DNA of 64,000 nt, taken from positions 1,860,001-1,924,000 of the forward strand of contig NZ_CP141769.1 in NCBI RefSeq assembly GCF_035621355.1. The letters are read 5' to 3'. The DNA comes from Thiobacillus sp. SCUT-2. GTDB taxonomy: Bacteria; Pseudomonadota; Gammaproteobacteria; Burkholderiales; Thiobacillaceae. Of the stretch, positions 53,490 through 63,150 are shown piece after piece. A model generated the notes under the pieces. It had not been told where the DNA came from. It saw only the letters and a list, made by a program, of their open reading frames with translations, and ran no database searches. The position numbers and the translations under genes are program-made. Positions within the stretch are counted from its first letter, which is position 1, and every line of letters starts with the position of its first letter.

Positions 53490-55481
53490 ATGCAGGGAAC
53501 CAGTGTGCTGTTCGGTCAGATCCTGGCGGTGTTCGGGATCGTGATCGCGGGAACCTGGGGTGCCACCCAGTGGACCGCCGCGCAACTGGGCTACCAGCTA
53601 CGCCTTGGTGCGCCGTGGTTCGACCTGCTGGGAACGCCCGTCTATCACCCATGGCGGCTGTTCGAATGGTGGTACTTCTTCGACGCCTATGCGCCCGACA
53701 TTTTCCTGCGCGGCGGTGCCATCGCGGCGTGCAGCGGCTTCGCCGGCGCCATTGCGGCCATCGCCATGTCGGTGTGGCGCGCACGGCAATCCAAGCTGGT
53801 CACGACCTACGGTTCGGCACGCTGGGCACTCCCCGCTGAAATCCAGCGTTCCGGCCTGACCGAACCCGTCGGGGTTTTCCTCGGCCGCAAGGACGGCGAC
53901 TACCTTCGCCATGAAGGCCCCGAGCATGTGATGGCCTTCGCGCCCACCCGCTCCGGCAAGGGTGTAGGCCTGGTCATCCCCACCCTGCTCTCCTGGCCCG
54001 GCTCTACCGTCATCCACGACATCAAGGGCGAAAACTGGAACTTGACCGCCGGCTGGCGCTCGCGCTTCTCGCACTGCCTGCTGTTCAACCCGACCGATGC
54101 GAAATCGGCCGCCTACAACCCGCTGCTCGAAGTGCGGCGCGGCATGCACGAAGTACGCGACGTGCAGAACATCGCCGACATCCTGGTCGACCCAGAAGGT
54201 GCGCTTGAGCGGCGCAACCACTGGGAGAAAACCTCGCATGCCCTGCTGGTCGGCGCGATCCTGCATGTGCTCTACGCCAGCGAGGACAAGACGCTGCGCG
54301 GCGTCGCCAACTTCCTGTCCGATCCGGCCTCACCCTTCGAGCTGACGCTGCATCGGATGATGACCACAACCCATCTCGGCGATGCACCGCATCCCGTGGT
54401 CGCATCAGCCGCACGCGAGGTGCTCAACAAGAGCGACAACGAACGCTCGGGCGTGCTGTCCACTGCGATGAGTTTCCTCGGCCTGTACCGCGATCCCACG
54501 GTAGCCGAAGTGACCTCACGCTGCGACTGGCGTATCGCCGACCTGATCGATGCCGATCATCCGGTGTCGCTGTACCTGGTGGTGCCACCCTCGGACATCA
54601 GCCGCACCAAGCCGTTGATCCGGCTGATCCTCAACCAGATCGGACGGCGCCTCACCGAATCGCTCGACGGCAGCGATGGCATCGCCCGCCGCCACACGTT
54701 GCTGCTGATGCTGGACGAGTTTCCTGCGCTGGGTCGGCTGGATTTCTTCGAGTCGGCGCTGGCCTTCATGGCGGGCTACGGCCTGCGCGCCTTCCTGATC
54801 GCGCAGTCGCTCAACCAGATCGACAAGGCCTACGGGCAGAACCATTCTATCCTCGACAACTGCCACGTACGCATCACGTTCGCCACCAACGACGAACGCA
54901 CCGCCAAGCGCATTTCGGAAGCCTTGGGCACCGCCACCGAACTGCGTGCACAGCGCAACTACGCGGGCCACCGGCTGGCACCGTGGCTCGGTCACCTGAT
55001 GGTATCGCGGCAGGAAACCGCACGGCCGCTGCTCACGCCCGGCGAAGTCATGCAGTTGCCGCCCGATGACGAGGTGGTGATGGTGTCCGGCCATCCCCCG
55101 ATCAAGGCCCAGAAAATTCGCTACTACCTGGATGCGAATTTCAAGACGCGCATCCAGGCGCCACCCCAACTTGCGCTGGGTCACTATGCCGATGGTCCGG
55201 CGCCACGGTCCGACGACTGGAGCGGACGGGCTATCCCCGACGCACCGATTCCTGGTCTGATCTTCCCCGCACACGGTGAGGCCATCGACGACGGTGGTCA
55301 CCAGCAGCAGCCGGAACTGGCCGAAGTCTCGGTCACACCGGAGCCCGAACACGCGGCAGACGATCTGATTCTCCTCGATGACGACGACCTGCCGCTGCCC
55401 TTGCCCGCCCAGCTCGATCCGCGCCTGCAACGTACGGCGCGGCTGGCGGCGCTGGATCCTGACGACGGGATCGCGCTATGA
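53490..55481 (+). CDS. traG: TraG/VirD4-type coupling ATPase
   Basis: 663 residues from the ATG at 53490, preceded by AGGAGG. Two or three N-terminal membrane segments (about 5-110) anchor the protein. The ATPase domain has Walker A 'FAPTRSGKGVGLVIPTL', Walker B 'LLLMLDEFPALGRLDF' and the family motifs 'NPLLEVRRG' and 'ITFATNDERTAKRISEALG'. It couples the relaxosome to the mating channel. Its stop overlaps the CopG-like gene (ATGA). Confidence 0.95.
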   Translation: MQGTSVLFGQILAVFGIVIAGTWGATQWTAAQLGYQLRLGAPWFDLLGTPVYHPWRLFEWWYFFDAYAPDIFLRGGAIAACSGFAGAIAAIAMSVWRARQSKLVTTYGSARWALPAEIQRSGLTEPVGVFLGRKDGDYLRHEGPEHVMAFAPTRSGKGVGLVIPTLLSWPGSTVIHDIKGENWNLTAGWRSRFSHCLLFNPTDAKSAAYNPLLEVRRGMHEVRDVQNIADILVDPEGALERRNHWEKTSHALLVGAILHVLYASEDKTLRGVANFLSDPASPFELTLHRMMTTTHLGDAPHPVVASAAREVLNKSDNERSGVLSTAMSFLGLYRDPTVAEVTSRCDWRIADLIDADHPVSLYLVVPPSDISRTKPLIRLILNQIGRRLTESLDGSDGIARRHTLLLMLDEFPALGRLDFFESALAFMAGYGLRAFLIAQSLNQIDKAYGQNHSILDNCHVRITFATNDERTAKRISEALGTATELRAQRNYAGHRLAPWLGHLMVSRQETARPLLTPGEVMQLPPDDEVVMVSGHPPIKAQKIRYYLDANFKTRIQAPPQLALGHYADGPAPRSDDWSGRAIPDAPIPGLIFPAHGEAIDDGGHQQQPELAEVSVTPEPEHAADDLILLDDDDLPLPLPAQLDPRLQRTARLAALDPDDGIAL

Positions 55482-55966
55482 GCCGCACCCGCCTGAACCT
55501 CTTCATCGAACCCGAGCACGCCAGGCGGCTCGACGAACTGGCGACCATGAAGGGCTTGTCCAAGTCATCGATCGTCGCCGCCGCGCTGGCTTCGTTCCTG
55601 TCACCGGATTCCGGCGACCAGCGCGAGGCCGCCATCGCCAAACGGCTGGACCGGCTGTCGCGCCAGCTGGACAAACTGGAACGCGACCAGAACATCCTGA
55701 TCGAGACGCTGGCGCTGTATGTACGCTACTTCCTCATTGTCAGCACGCCGGTGCCGGAAGCGCATCAGGAAGCGGCACGCGCCCAGGGCCGTGCGCGCTT
55801 CGAGCAGTTCATCGAACAGCTCGGCCGGCACCTGCTGCGCGGACGCAGCCTGGTCAAGGATGTGGTCGAGGAAATCCAGCCCGATCAGAGCCAGCTCTTC
55901 ACCCACGACAAAACCAACCCGAGCGAAGCGCCTGCCGACGACGAATCAGGAGCAGTCCCATCATGA
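55478..55966 (+). CDS. CopG-type ribbon-helix-helix protein of the trb operon
   Basis: 162 residues. The N terminus is a ribbon-helix-helix ('TRLNLFIEPEHARRLDELAT', 'GLSKSSIVAAAL'), then a coiled helix ('RLSRQLDKLERDQNILIETL') and an acidic tail. The CopG-like protein between traG and trbB is conserved in this ICE class and may regulate the trb operon. Overlaps on both sides are 4 bp. Confidence 0.88.
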   Translation: MSRTRLNLFIEPEHARRLDELATMKGLSKSSIVAAALASFLSPDSGDQREAAIAKRLDRLSRQLDKLERDQNILIETLALYVRYFLIVSTPVPEAHQEAARAQGRARFEQFIEQLGRHLLRGRSLVKDVVEEIQPDQSQLFTHDKTNPSEAPADDESGAVPS

Positions 55967-56979
55967 GCTGCGTACTGCGTGATCATGACGTGTCGGTCTC
56001 GCTGGCGCAGGAGCGTCGCGTGCGCATGCTGCGCACGGCCATGGGGCCAGACATCGCCAGGGCTTTGGATGACCCCGACGTAGTGGAGGTCATGCTGAAC
56101 CCGGACGGTTTGCTGTGGGTGGACCGGCTGGGCAGCGGCCGCGAACCGCTGGGCATCCGCCTCACCCCGACCGATGGCGAACGCATCATCCGCCTGGTCG
56201 CAGCGCATGTGTGCGCCGAAGTGCATGCGGGCAAGCCGCTGCTGTCAGCCGAGTTGCCGGAGACGGGCGAACGTTTCGAGGGTGCGCTGCCACCGGTGAC
56301 GCCGGGGCCGGTCTTCGCGATGCGTAAGCGCGCGGTCGGCCTGATCCGGCTCGACGCCTACGTGGCCGACGGCATCCTGACAAACGTTCAGGCCGCATTC
56401 CTGCGCACCGCGGTGCGCGAACGCCAGAACATCCTGATCACAGGCGGCACCAGCACCGGAAAGACGACGCTGGCGAACGCCCTGCTCGACGAAATCGCCG
56501 CCATCGGTGACCGCGTGATCGTGCTGGAGGACACGGTGGAGCTGCAATGCACGGCACGCGACCACGTCCCGCTGCGCACCCGCGCGGGTGTCGTGACCAT
56601 GGCCGAGCTGGTGCGCTCGACGCTGCGGCTGCGCCCGGACCGCATCGTCGTCGGTGAAGTGCGCGGCGCCGAAGCGCTGGACCTGCTCAAGGCATGGGGC
56701 ACCGGCCATCCAGGCGGCATCGCCACCGTCCATGCCGGTTCCACCGCAGGCGCGCTGCTGCGGCTGGAACAGCTGATTCTCGAAGTCGCGGTGACGCCAC
56801 CGCGTGCGCTGATCGCGGAAGCGGTCAACGTCATCGTCTACATCGCCGGACGCGGCCATGCACGCCGCGTGCAGGAAATCGCCTGTGTCACCGGCTTCGA
56901 CAGTCACGGCTACCAGCTCAGTAGCGAGCTGATGCCGTTCTTCCCATCCCTTTCCTCAACCCCTGGAGAACCGTCATGA
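55963..56979 (+). CDS. trbB: TrbB ATPase (VirB11-like)
   Basis: 338 residues. An N-terminal domain is followed by the hexameric ATPase core: Walker A 'TGGTSTGKTTLANAL' (Gly161-Thr169), 'VLEDTVELQ' and the arginine-rich 'RSTLRLRPDRIVVGEVRGAE'. It powers pilus assembly and DNA transfer from the cytoplasmic face. ATGA overlaps with the CopG-like gene and trbC. Confidence 0.95.
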   Translation: MSCVLRDHDVSVSLAQERRVRMLRTAMGPDIARALDDPDVVEVMLNPDGLLWVDRLGSGREPLGIRLTPTDGERIIRLVAAHVCAEVHAGKPLLSAELPETGERFEGALPPVTPGPVFAMRKRAVGLIRLDAYVADGILTNVQAAFLRTAVRERQNILITGGTSTGKTTLANALLDEIAAIGDRVIVLEDTVELQCTARDHVPLRTRAGVVTMAELVRSTLRLRPDRIVVGEVRGAEALDLLKAWGTGHPGGIATVHAGSTAGALLRLEQLILEVAVTPPRALIAEAVNVIVYIAGRGHARRVQEIACVTGFDSHGYQLSSELMPFFPSLSSTPGEPS

Positions 56980-57308
56980 CGACTTCACGTATTTCCGTAA
57001 AACCTGCCTTGCAGTTCGTAGCCCTCGCCGCATTGTTGCTGGCCATCGCCATTCCCGCACACGCCGCAGGCTCGAACATGCCATGGGAAGCGCCGTTGCA
57101 ATCCCTGCTGGACTCGATCCAGGGGCCGGTGGCCAGGATCATCGCGGTGATCATCATCATTACCACCGGCTTGACGCTGGCGTTCGGCGACACCAGCGGA
57201 GGCTTTCGCAAGCTGGTGCAGATCGTGTTCGGCCTGTCGATCGCGTTCGCCGCATCGTCGTTCTTCCTGACCTTCTTCAGCTTCACGGGTGGAGCGGTGA
57301 TCGCATGA
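56976..57308 (+). CDS. trbC: TrbC pilin (VirB2-like)
   Basis: 110 residues. A long signal peptide ends near 'AIPAHAAGS'; two membrane helices follow (about 53-72 and 83-106, 'ARIIAVIIIITTGLTLAFGD' and 'LVQIVFGLSIAFAASSFFL'). This is the prepilin, presumably trimmed by the TraF peptidase encoded at 35480. Confidence 0.9.
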   Translation: MTTSRISVKPALQFVALAALLLAIAIPAHAAGSNMPWEAPLQSLLDSIQGPVARIIAVIIIITTGLTLAFGDTSGGFRKLVQIVFGLSIAFAASSFFLTFFSFTGGAVIA

Positions 57309-57604
57309 ACGCGGCTGGCATGAATGCGCCAACCACTAATACAGCGAGCTTCGCGAATGGCTTCGAGATTCCGCTGCATCGCTCGCTGACCGAACCGATT
57401 CTGCTGGGTGGCGCGCCGCGCACCGTGGCGATTGCCAACGGCACGCTGGCCGCGGCCGTTGGGCTCGGGCTGCAACTCTGGTTGCCCGGCATGGTGCTGT
57501 GGATCGTCGGGCACTCGCTGGCCGTGTGGGGCGCGCGAGTGGATGCGCAGTTCATGGCGGTCTTCGCTCGGCACATCAAGCACCGGCAGTTGCTGGACGT
57601 GTGA
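57305..57604 (+). CDS. trbD: TrbD (VirB3-like)
   Basis: 99 residues from the ATG overlapping trbC. 'GFEIPLHRSLTEPILLGGAP' and the hydrophobic region (about 45-75) are typical of VirB3/TrbD inner-membrane proteins that associate with the VirB4 ATPase encoded next. Confidence 0.9.
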   Translation: MNAAGMNAPTTNTASFANGFEIPLHRSLTEPILLGGAPRTVAIANGTLAAAVGLGLQLWLPGMVLWIVGHSLAVWGARVDAQFMAVFARHIKHRQLLDV

Positions 57605-57614
57605 GGACGACCCC

Positions 57615-60053
57615 ATGATGCACCTCGCCGAATACCGCAAGCGCCCCGCGTTACTGGCCGACTGGCTGCCCTGGGCCGGACTGGTCGCGCCCGGCGTCGT
57701 GTTGAACAAGGATGGTTCGTTTCAGCGCACGGCACGCTTTCGCGGGCCGGATCTGGACAGCGCGACACAGGGCGAACTGGTCGCGACCTCGGCGCGGCTG
57801 AACAATGCGCTGCGCCGGCTTGGTTCGGGCTGGGCACTGTTCGTCGAGGCCGATCGGCGCGAAGCGGCGGACTATCCGGATTCCACGTTCCCCGAGCCAC
57901 TGTCCTGGCTGGTCGATGAAGAGCGCCGCGCCGCGTTCGAGGAGGCCGATAGCCACTTCGAGAGCGCGTACCACCTGACGCTGCTGTACCTGCCACCCGA
58001 GGAATCGACGGCCCGCGCCGCGAAGCTGCTGTACGAGAACAGCAAGGTCGAAGGCGTGGATTGGCGCGAGCGGCTGGAGGGCTTCGTGTCGGAGACCGAA
58101 CGCGTCTTCGGCCTGCTTGAAGGGGTGATGCCGGAGATCGCCTGGCTCGACGATGGTCAGACCCTGACCTACCTGCATGCCTGCGTATCCACCCGTCGGC
58201 ATCCGGTGGCGGTGCCCGAGGTGCCGATGCACCTTGATGCGCTGCTGGCCGATGAGCCATTGACGGGTGGCCTCGCACCGATGCTCGGGAGCCAACATCT
58301 GCGCGTGGTGTCAGTGCGTGGCTTCCCGACCTCGACCTGGCCGGGTCTGCTCGACGACCTCAACCGCTTGGGCTTTGCCTACCGCTGGAGCACACGCTTT
58401 TTGTGCCTCGACAAGGCCGAGGCCGAGCGCGAGTTGGGACGCTTGCGCCGCCAGTGGTTCGCCAAGCGCAAGAACATCATGGCGCTGCTGCGCGAGACCA
58501 TCTTTCAGCAGGAGAGCCAGCTGGTCGATTCCGATGCGTCGAACAAGGCGTCCGATGCCGATGCCGCTTTGCAGGAACTGGGCAGCGATCAGGTTTCGTT
58601 CGGCTACGTCACGGCCACCGTCACCGTGCTCGACTCCGACGCGACCGCTGCCGACGAGAAGCTGCGCGCGGTGGAGCGAACCATTCAGGGCCGTGGCTTC
58701 GTGACGATCCCCGAGACCTTGAATGCGGTCGATGCCTGGCTGTCATCGATTCCGGGACACGCCTATGCCAACGTGCGCCAGCCCATCGTCTCGACCCTGA
58801 ACCTCGCGCACATGATGCCGGTCTCCGCCGTGTGGGCCGGGCAGGAGCGTAATGCGCACCTCGACGGCCCGCCGCTGATCGTGACGCGCACCGATGGCGC
58901 GACGCCGTTCCGGCTGGTCACGCACATCGGCGACGTCGGCAACACGCTGGTGGTCGGCCCCATCGGCATGGGCAAATCGGTGTTGCTCGCGACGCTGGCC
59001 TTGCAGTTCCGCCGCTATGCCGGATCGCGCATCTTCGCCTTCGACATGGGGCGTTCGATTCGCGCCACCGTGCTGGGGCTCGGCGGCGAGCACTACGACC
59101 TGGGCGCGGACGGCGCCATCGCCTTCCAGCCGCTGGCCCGCATCGACCAGGACAGCTACCGGGCGTGGGCGGCCGAGTGGATCCAGGGCCTGTTGATTCA
59201 CGAAGGCGTGGTTGTCGGGCCGGACGAGAAGGAGTCCGTATGGTCGTCGCTGAACAGTCTCGCCAGCGCGCCGCTCGATCAGCGCACGCTGACCGGATTA
59301 TCCGTACTGCTGCAATCGAACGCACTGCGCCAAGCGCTGCAACCCTATGTGCTGGGTGGCGCGCACGGCAAGCTACTCGATGCCGATCATGACCGGCTCG
59401 GTTTCGCCGACGTGCAAGCGTACGAGATGGAAGAACTGATGCACAGCAAGGCGGCATCGCTGGCGGTACTGCGCTACCTGTTCGCGCGCTTCGAGGAACG
59501 CCTCGACGGTGCCCCGACATTGTTGATCCTCGACGAGGCCTGGCTGTTCCTCGACGACCCGGTGTTCGCCGCGCGCATCCGCCAGTGGCTGAAAACGCTG
59601 CGCAAGAAGAACGTGTCGGTGATCTTCGCGACGCAGTCGCTGGCGGACATCAAGGATTCCAGCATTGCGCCCGCCATTATCGAGAGCTGCGTGAACCGCA
59701 TCTTCCTGCCCAATCCGCAGGCGACCGAGCCGCAGATTCGCGTCATCTACGAAGGCTTCGGCCTCAATGCGCGGCAGATCGAGATCGTGGCGCAGGCCCA
59801 GCCCAAGCGCGATTACTACTACCAGTCACGACTCGGCAATCGGGTCTTCGATCTGGGGCTCGGGCCGGTGACGCTGGCGTTTGCCGGTGCGGCTAGACCT
59901 GAGGACCAGCGCGACATCGACGCCGTTTCCGCGTCGGTGCCGCCTGCGGACTTCGCCGCCGCCTGGCTGCGCCATCGCGGCCTAGCCTGGGCCGCCGACC
60001 TGATCCCGTCGTTCCCGTTCGTCCCGTCCGTTCCCAAGGAGAATCCGTCATGA
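57615..60053 (+). CDS. trbE: TrbE ATPase (VirB4-like)
   Basis: 812 residues from the ATG at 57615; the next codon is also ATG. It has the CagE/TrbE N-terminal domain and the ATPase core with Walker A 'VVGPIGMGKSVLLATLALQ' and Walker B 'TLLILDEAWLFLDDPVF', plus 'IFATQSLADIKDSSIAPAI'. It is the largest ATPase of the mating channel, needed for pilus assembly. The stop overlaps trbJ. Confidence 0.95.
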   Translation: MMHLAEYRKRPALLADWLPWAGLVAPGVVLNKDGSFQRTARFRGPDLDSATQGELVATSARLNNALRRLGSGWALFVEADRREAADYPDSTFPEPLSWLVDEERRAAFEEADSHFESAYHLTLLYLPPEESTARAAKLLYENSKVEGVDWRERLEGFVSETERVFGLLEGVMPEIAWLDDGQTLTYLHACVSTRRHPVAVPEVPMHLDALLADEPLTGGLAPMLGSQHLRVVSVRGFPTSTWPGLLDDLNRLGFAYRWSTRFLCLDKAEAERELGRLRRQWFAKRKNIMALLRETIFQQESQLVDSDASNKASDADAALQELGSDQVSFGYVTATVTVLDSDATAADEKLRAVERTIQGRGFVTIPETLNAVDAWLSSIPGHAYANVRQPIVSTLNLAHMMPVSAVWAGQERNAHLDGPPLIVTRTDGATPFRLVTHIGDVGNTLVVGPIGMGKSVLLATLALQFRRYAGSRIFAFDMGRSIRATVLGLGGEHYDLGADGAIAFQPLARIDQDSYRAWAAEWIQGLLIHEGVVVGPDEKESVWSSLNSLASAPLDQRTLTGLSVLLQSNALRQALQPYVLGGAHGKLLDADHDRLGFADVQAYEMEELMHSKAASLAVLRYLFARFEERLDGAPTLLILDEAWLFLDDPVFAARIRQWLKTLRKKNVSVIFATQSLADIKDSSIAPAIIESCVNRIFLPNPQATEPQIRVIYEGFGLNARQIEIVAQAQPKRDYYYQSRLGNRVFDLGLGPVTLAFAGAARPEDQRDIDAVSASVPPADFAAAWLRHRGLAWAADLIPSFPFVPSVPKENPS

Positions 60054-60778
60054 AAAAAACCCTGCTTGCCATCACCGCCGCCATTCTCATGACCGTGATG
60101 CCCGCAGCACAGGCGCAATGGGTGGTGATCGATCCGGCCAATCTCGTGCAGAACATCCTGACCGCCGCCCGTACTCTGCAACAGATCAACAACCAGATCC
60201 AGCAGCTGCAGAACGAAGCGCAAATGCTGACCAATCAGGCGAGGAACCTGACCAGTCTCCCCTTCAGCGCGCTCAATCAACTGCAATCTGCGCTGTCCGC
60301 GACGAACCAGTTGCTGCAGCAGGCGCAGGGGCCGTCATTGAACCTGACGCAGATGGAGACCCAGTTCGCGCAGCTCTATCCCGCTGCCTACACCGCATCG
60401 ACCCCGGCAAACCAGATGGCGCTCGACGCCAGCCAGCATTGGCAGAACGCACTGGAGGCACTGCGTACCGCGGCCGAGGTGCAGTCGCAGTCGGTACAGA
60501 ACTTCGCTTCCGACGAGCAGACCTTGAGCGACCTCGTGAACAACAGCCAGTCGGCGGTGGGCGCCTTGCAGGCCACCCAAGCGACGAACCAGTTACTGGC
60601 CCTGCAGGCCCGGCAGGCGATCCAGGCGCAACAACTCCAGCTTACGCAAGACCGCGCCGTCGCCCTCGAACAGGCGCGTCAGGTCGCGGTGCATGCGCGT
60701 GCCGCCGAGGTACGCAACCGCTTCCATGGCACCGGCACACCTTATACGCCATCTCCCGTCAACTTCTACGGCAACTGA
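60050..60778 (+). CDS. trbJ: TrbJ (VirB5-like)
   Basis: 242 residues. A signal peptide (about 1-23, 'LLAITAAILMTVMPAAQAQW') is followed by a long Gln-rich coiled helix ('QQINNQIQQLQNEAQMLTNQ', 'VQSQSVQNFASDEQTLSDLV') typical of TrbJ, a minor pilus-tip protein. Confidence 0.92.
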   Translation: MKKTLLAITAAILMTVMPAAQAQWVVIDPANLVQNILTAARTLQQINNQIQQLQNEAQMLTNQARNLTSLPFSALNQLQSALSATNQLLQQAQGPSLNLTQMETQFAQLYPAAYTASTPANQMALDASQHWQNALEALRTAAEVQSQSVQNFASDEQTLSDLVNNSQSAVGALQATQATNQLLALQARQAIQAQQLQLTQDRAVALEQARQVAVHARAAEVRNRFHGTGTPYTPSPVNFYGN

Positions 60779-60787
60779 GGAACTCAT

Positions 60788-61051
60788 ATGAAAACCATCC
60801 TGACCACCCTCGCCTGCACCCTGCTGCTCGCCGCGTGCAACAAGCCGGCACCGACCGACACCGTTGAATCGCTGCTGGCGAACCCTGCGCGCCTGAAGGA
60901 AGTCCACGCGCAGTGCAAGGCCGACCACGACAAGGTGGGGGACGCCCTGTGCAACAAGGCGAGTGAGGCCACGCGGCGGCGCTTCATGGGCAGCGGCACG
61001 CCATACACGCCAACGCCACCGGCTGCACCCGCTTCTGCACCGAAAGACTGA
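60788..61051 (+). CDS. eexN: EexN-type lipoprotein (copy 2)
   Basis: 87 residues. Lipobox-type signal 'TLLLAACNK' (Cys18), then 'PTDTVESLLANPARLKEVHA', 'CKADHDK' and 'ATRRRFMGSG', the same pattern as the copy at 52957. Entry-exclusion lipoproteins between trbJ and trbL are usual for IncP-like operons, so this is the canonical copy. Confidence 0.9.
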   Translation: MKTILTTLACTLLLAACNKPAPTDTVESLLANPARLKEVHAQCKADHDKVGDALCNKASEATRRRFMGSGTPYTPTPPAAPASAPKD

Positions 61052-61054
61052 GTC

Positions 61055-62416
61055 ATGAACAACCTGTCGGTCATCGACCATTTCCTCGATGTCTTCTCGC
61101 ACTACATCGACTCGGGTTTCGGCCTGCTGCATGGCGAGGTGGCGTTCCTCACCGCCACGCTGGTGGTGATCGACATGACGCTGGCGGGGCTGTTCTGGGC
61201 GATGGGCGGCGAAGACGTGATCGGCAGGCTGATCAAGAAGACGCTCTATGTCGGCGCCTTCGCCTTCATCATCGGCAACTTCAACAATCTGGCAGGCATC
61301 CTGTTCAATTCGTTTGCCGGACTCGGGATGGTGGCGTCGGGTTCCACGCTGAGCCAGGCACAGTTTCTGCATCCGGGCCACCTGGCCAAGGTCGGCGTCG
61401 ATGCGGCGCAACCGATCATGGCGCAGATCAGCAACCTTACCGGCTTCCCCGAGGTGTTCGCGAACCTCGATGTCATCTCGGTGCTGTTTCTCGCCTGGCT
61501 GGTGGTGATCGTGAGCTTCTTCGTGCTCGCGGTGCAGCTCTTCGTCACGCTGATCGAATTCAAGCTGACCACACTCGCGGGCTTCGTGCTGGTGCCGTTC
61601 GCGTTGTGGAACAAGACCGCGTTCCTCGCCGAACGGGTGCTGGGCAATGTGGTGTCGTCTGGCATCAAGGTACTGGTGCTGGCGGTGATCGTCGGCATCG
61701 GCACCGGACTGTTTGCACAGTTTCAGACACCGCCCGGCACCGCGCCCTCGATCGACCTGGCGCTGACCATCATGCTCGCTTCGCTGGCGATGCTGGGACT
61801 CGGGATCTTCGGGCCGGGGATTGCGACGGGTCTTGTTTCAGGCGCACCGCAGCTCGGCGCCGGTGCGGCGGCCGGCACGGCGCTGGGTGCGGCGGGTCTG
61901 GCGGTGGCCGGGGGTGCGGCTATTGCCACCGGGGGTGCGGCGGTAGCGGCCGGTGCACGCATGGTGCCGGGTGCGACACGCGCCGCCATCGGCGGAGCGG
62001 CATCGGCCGGACGTGCAAGCAGCGCGATGGCCAGCGGCGCGAAGTCTGCCTACCAGACGGGTGCTGCGGCTTCCGGGTCGGGTGGTGTTCGTGCCGCAGG
62101 GGCTGGCCTCGCCAATGTGGCCAGGAGCGGTGCTGGTGCGGTCGGCCAGCGCGTCGCAGCCGGTGCAAAAGCGGTCAAGGACCGCGTGGCGAACTTCGTC
62201 GCGGAGGCCGCTGCGCCTGCGGCGGCAGACAGTGCTATCGAATCGGCCGATACGGCCGCAGCCAGCCCCCCTGCGGCAGAGCCTGCCTGGGCCAGCCGAA
62301 TGCGGCGCAAACAGCAAGTGAGCCATGCAGCCACCACGGCGGCACACACCCTGCGCTCAGGCGATCACGGCGGCGGCGGCGCCAGCCCGAGCCTGCGCGA
62401 CGATTCGAACCCTTGA
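61055..62416 (+). CDS. trbL: TrbL (VirB6-like) membrane protein
   Basis: 453 residues. There are about five to six hydrophobic segments in the first 270 residues ('ATLVVIDMTLAGLFWAMGGE', 'VVIVSFFVLAVQLFVTLIEF', 'IMLASLAMLGLGIFG'), then a long Ala/Gly-rich low-complexity C-terminal tail ending in a charged segment. TrbL/VirB6 forms the inner-membrane part of the channel. Confidence 0.93.
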   Translation: MNNLSVIDHFLDVFSHYIDSGFGLLHGEVAFLTATLVVIDMTLAGLFWAMGGEDVIGRLIKKTLYVGAFAFIIGNFNNLAGILFNSFAGLGMVASGSTLSQAQFLHPGHLAKVGVDAAQPIMAQISNLTGFPEVFANLDVISVLFLAWLVVIVSFFVLAVQLFVTLIEFKLTTLAGFVLVPFALWNKTAFLAERVLGNVVSSGIKVLVLAVIVGIGTGLFAQFQTPPGTAPSIDLALTIMLASLAMLGLGIFGPGIATGLVSGAPQLGAGAAAGTALGAAGLAVAGGAAIATGGAAVAAGARMVPGATRAAIGGAASAGRASSAMASGAKSAYQTGAAASGSGGVRAAGAGLANVARSGAGAVGQRVAAGAKAVKDRVANFVAEAAAPAAADSAIESADTAAASPPAAEPAWASRMRRKQQVSHAATTAAHTLRSGDHGGGGASPSLRDDSNP

Positions 62417-62442
62417 AGATCAACTCTAACGGAGATCAGTCC

Positions 62443-63150
62443 ATGCGATTCAAACGACCGCAGGTGCGCTACTCGGACACGCCCGAGCCCGTCACCCCCT
62501 ATCAGGCCGCCGCGCAGGTTTGGGACCAGCGCATCGGCAGTGCGCGCGTGCAGGCGAAAAACTGGCGGCTGATGGCCTTCGGCTGCCTGTCGCTCGCCTT
62601 GCTGATGGCGGGCGGGCTGGTGTGGCGTTCGGCGCAGTCCATCGTCACGCCCTATGTGGTCGAAGTGGCCACCGGCGGTCAGGTGCGTGCAGTCGGCGAA
62701 GCGGCCACGCCGTACAAGCCGAACGACGCGCAGATCGCCTACCACCTGGCGCGCTTCCTCACCGACGTGCGCTCGCTGTCGATCGACCCCATCGTGGTGC
62801 GGCAGAACTGGCTCGAAGCCTACACCTACACCACGGATACAGGCGCGGCCACGCTGAACGACTATGCACGCAGCAACGATCCGTTCGCGCGCGTAGGACA
62901 GGCCTCGACAGCAGTGGAGATCACCAGCGTGGTGCGCGCCAGCCCGTCGTCGTTCCAGGTGCGCTGGATCGAGCGCACCTATGTGAATGGTTCGCTCTCT
63001 GGCACCGAGCGCTGGACGGCTGTGCTGTCCATCGTGCTGCAACCGCCGCGCACCGAAGCGCAGCTGCGCAAGAACCCGCTGGGCATTTATGTCAACGGCC
63101 TGTCCTGGAGCCGTGAATACGACGCAACCGAAGGAACCCCACATCCATGA
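62443..63150 (+). CDS. trbF: TrbF (VirB8-like)
   Basis: 235 residues from the ATG at 62443 after CGGAG. One membrane segment (about 43-62, 'LMAFGCLSLALLMAGGLVW') leads to the periplasmic VirB8-fold domain ('QIAYHLARFLTDVRSLSIDP', 'VRWIERTY'). It nucleates assembly of the channel core. Overlap with trbG is 4 bp. Confidence 0.93.
   Translation: MRFKRPQVRYSDTPEPVTPYQAAAQVWDQRIGSARVQAKNWRLMAFGCLSLALLMAGGLVWRSAQSIVTPYVVEVATGGQVRAVGEAATPYKPNDAQIAYHLARFLTDVRSLSIDPIVVRQNWLEAYTYTTDTGAATLNDYARSNDPFARVGQASTAVEITSVVRASPSSFQVRWIERTYVNGSLSGTERWTAVLSIVLQPPRTEAQLRKNPLGIYVNGLSWSREYDATEGTPHP

Noticed and set aside
54516..55430. Minus-strand 304-codon frame opposite traG
   Set aside because: It is a shadow of high-GC coding sequence; traG on the other strand has complete family motifs.
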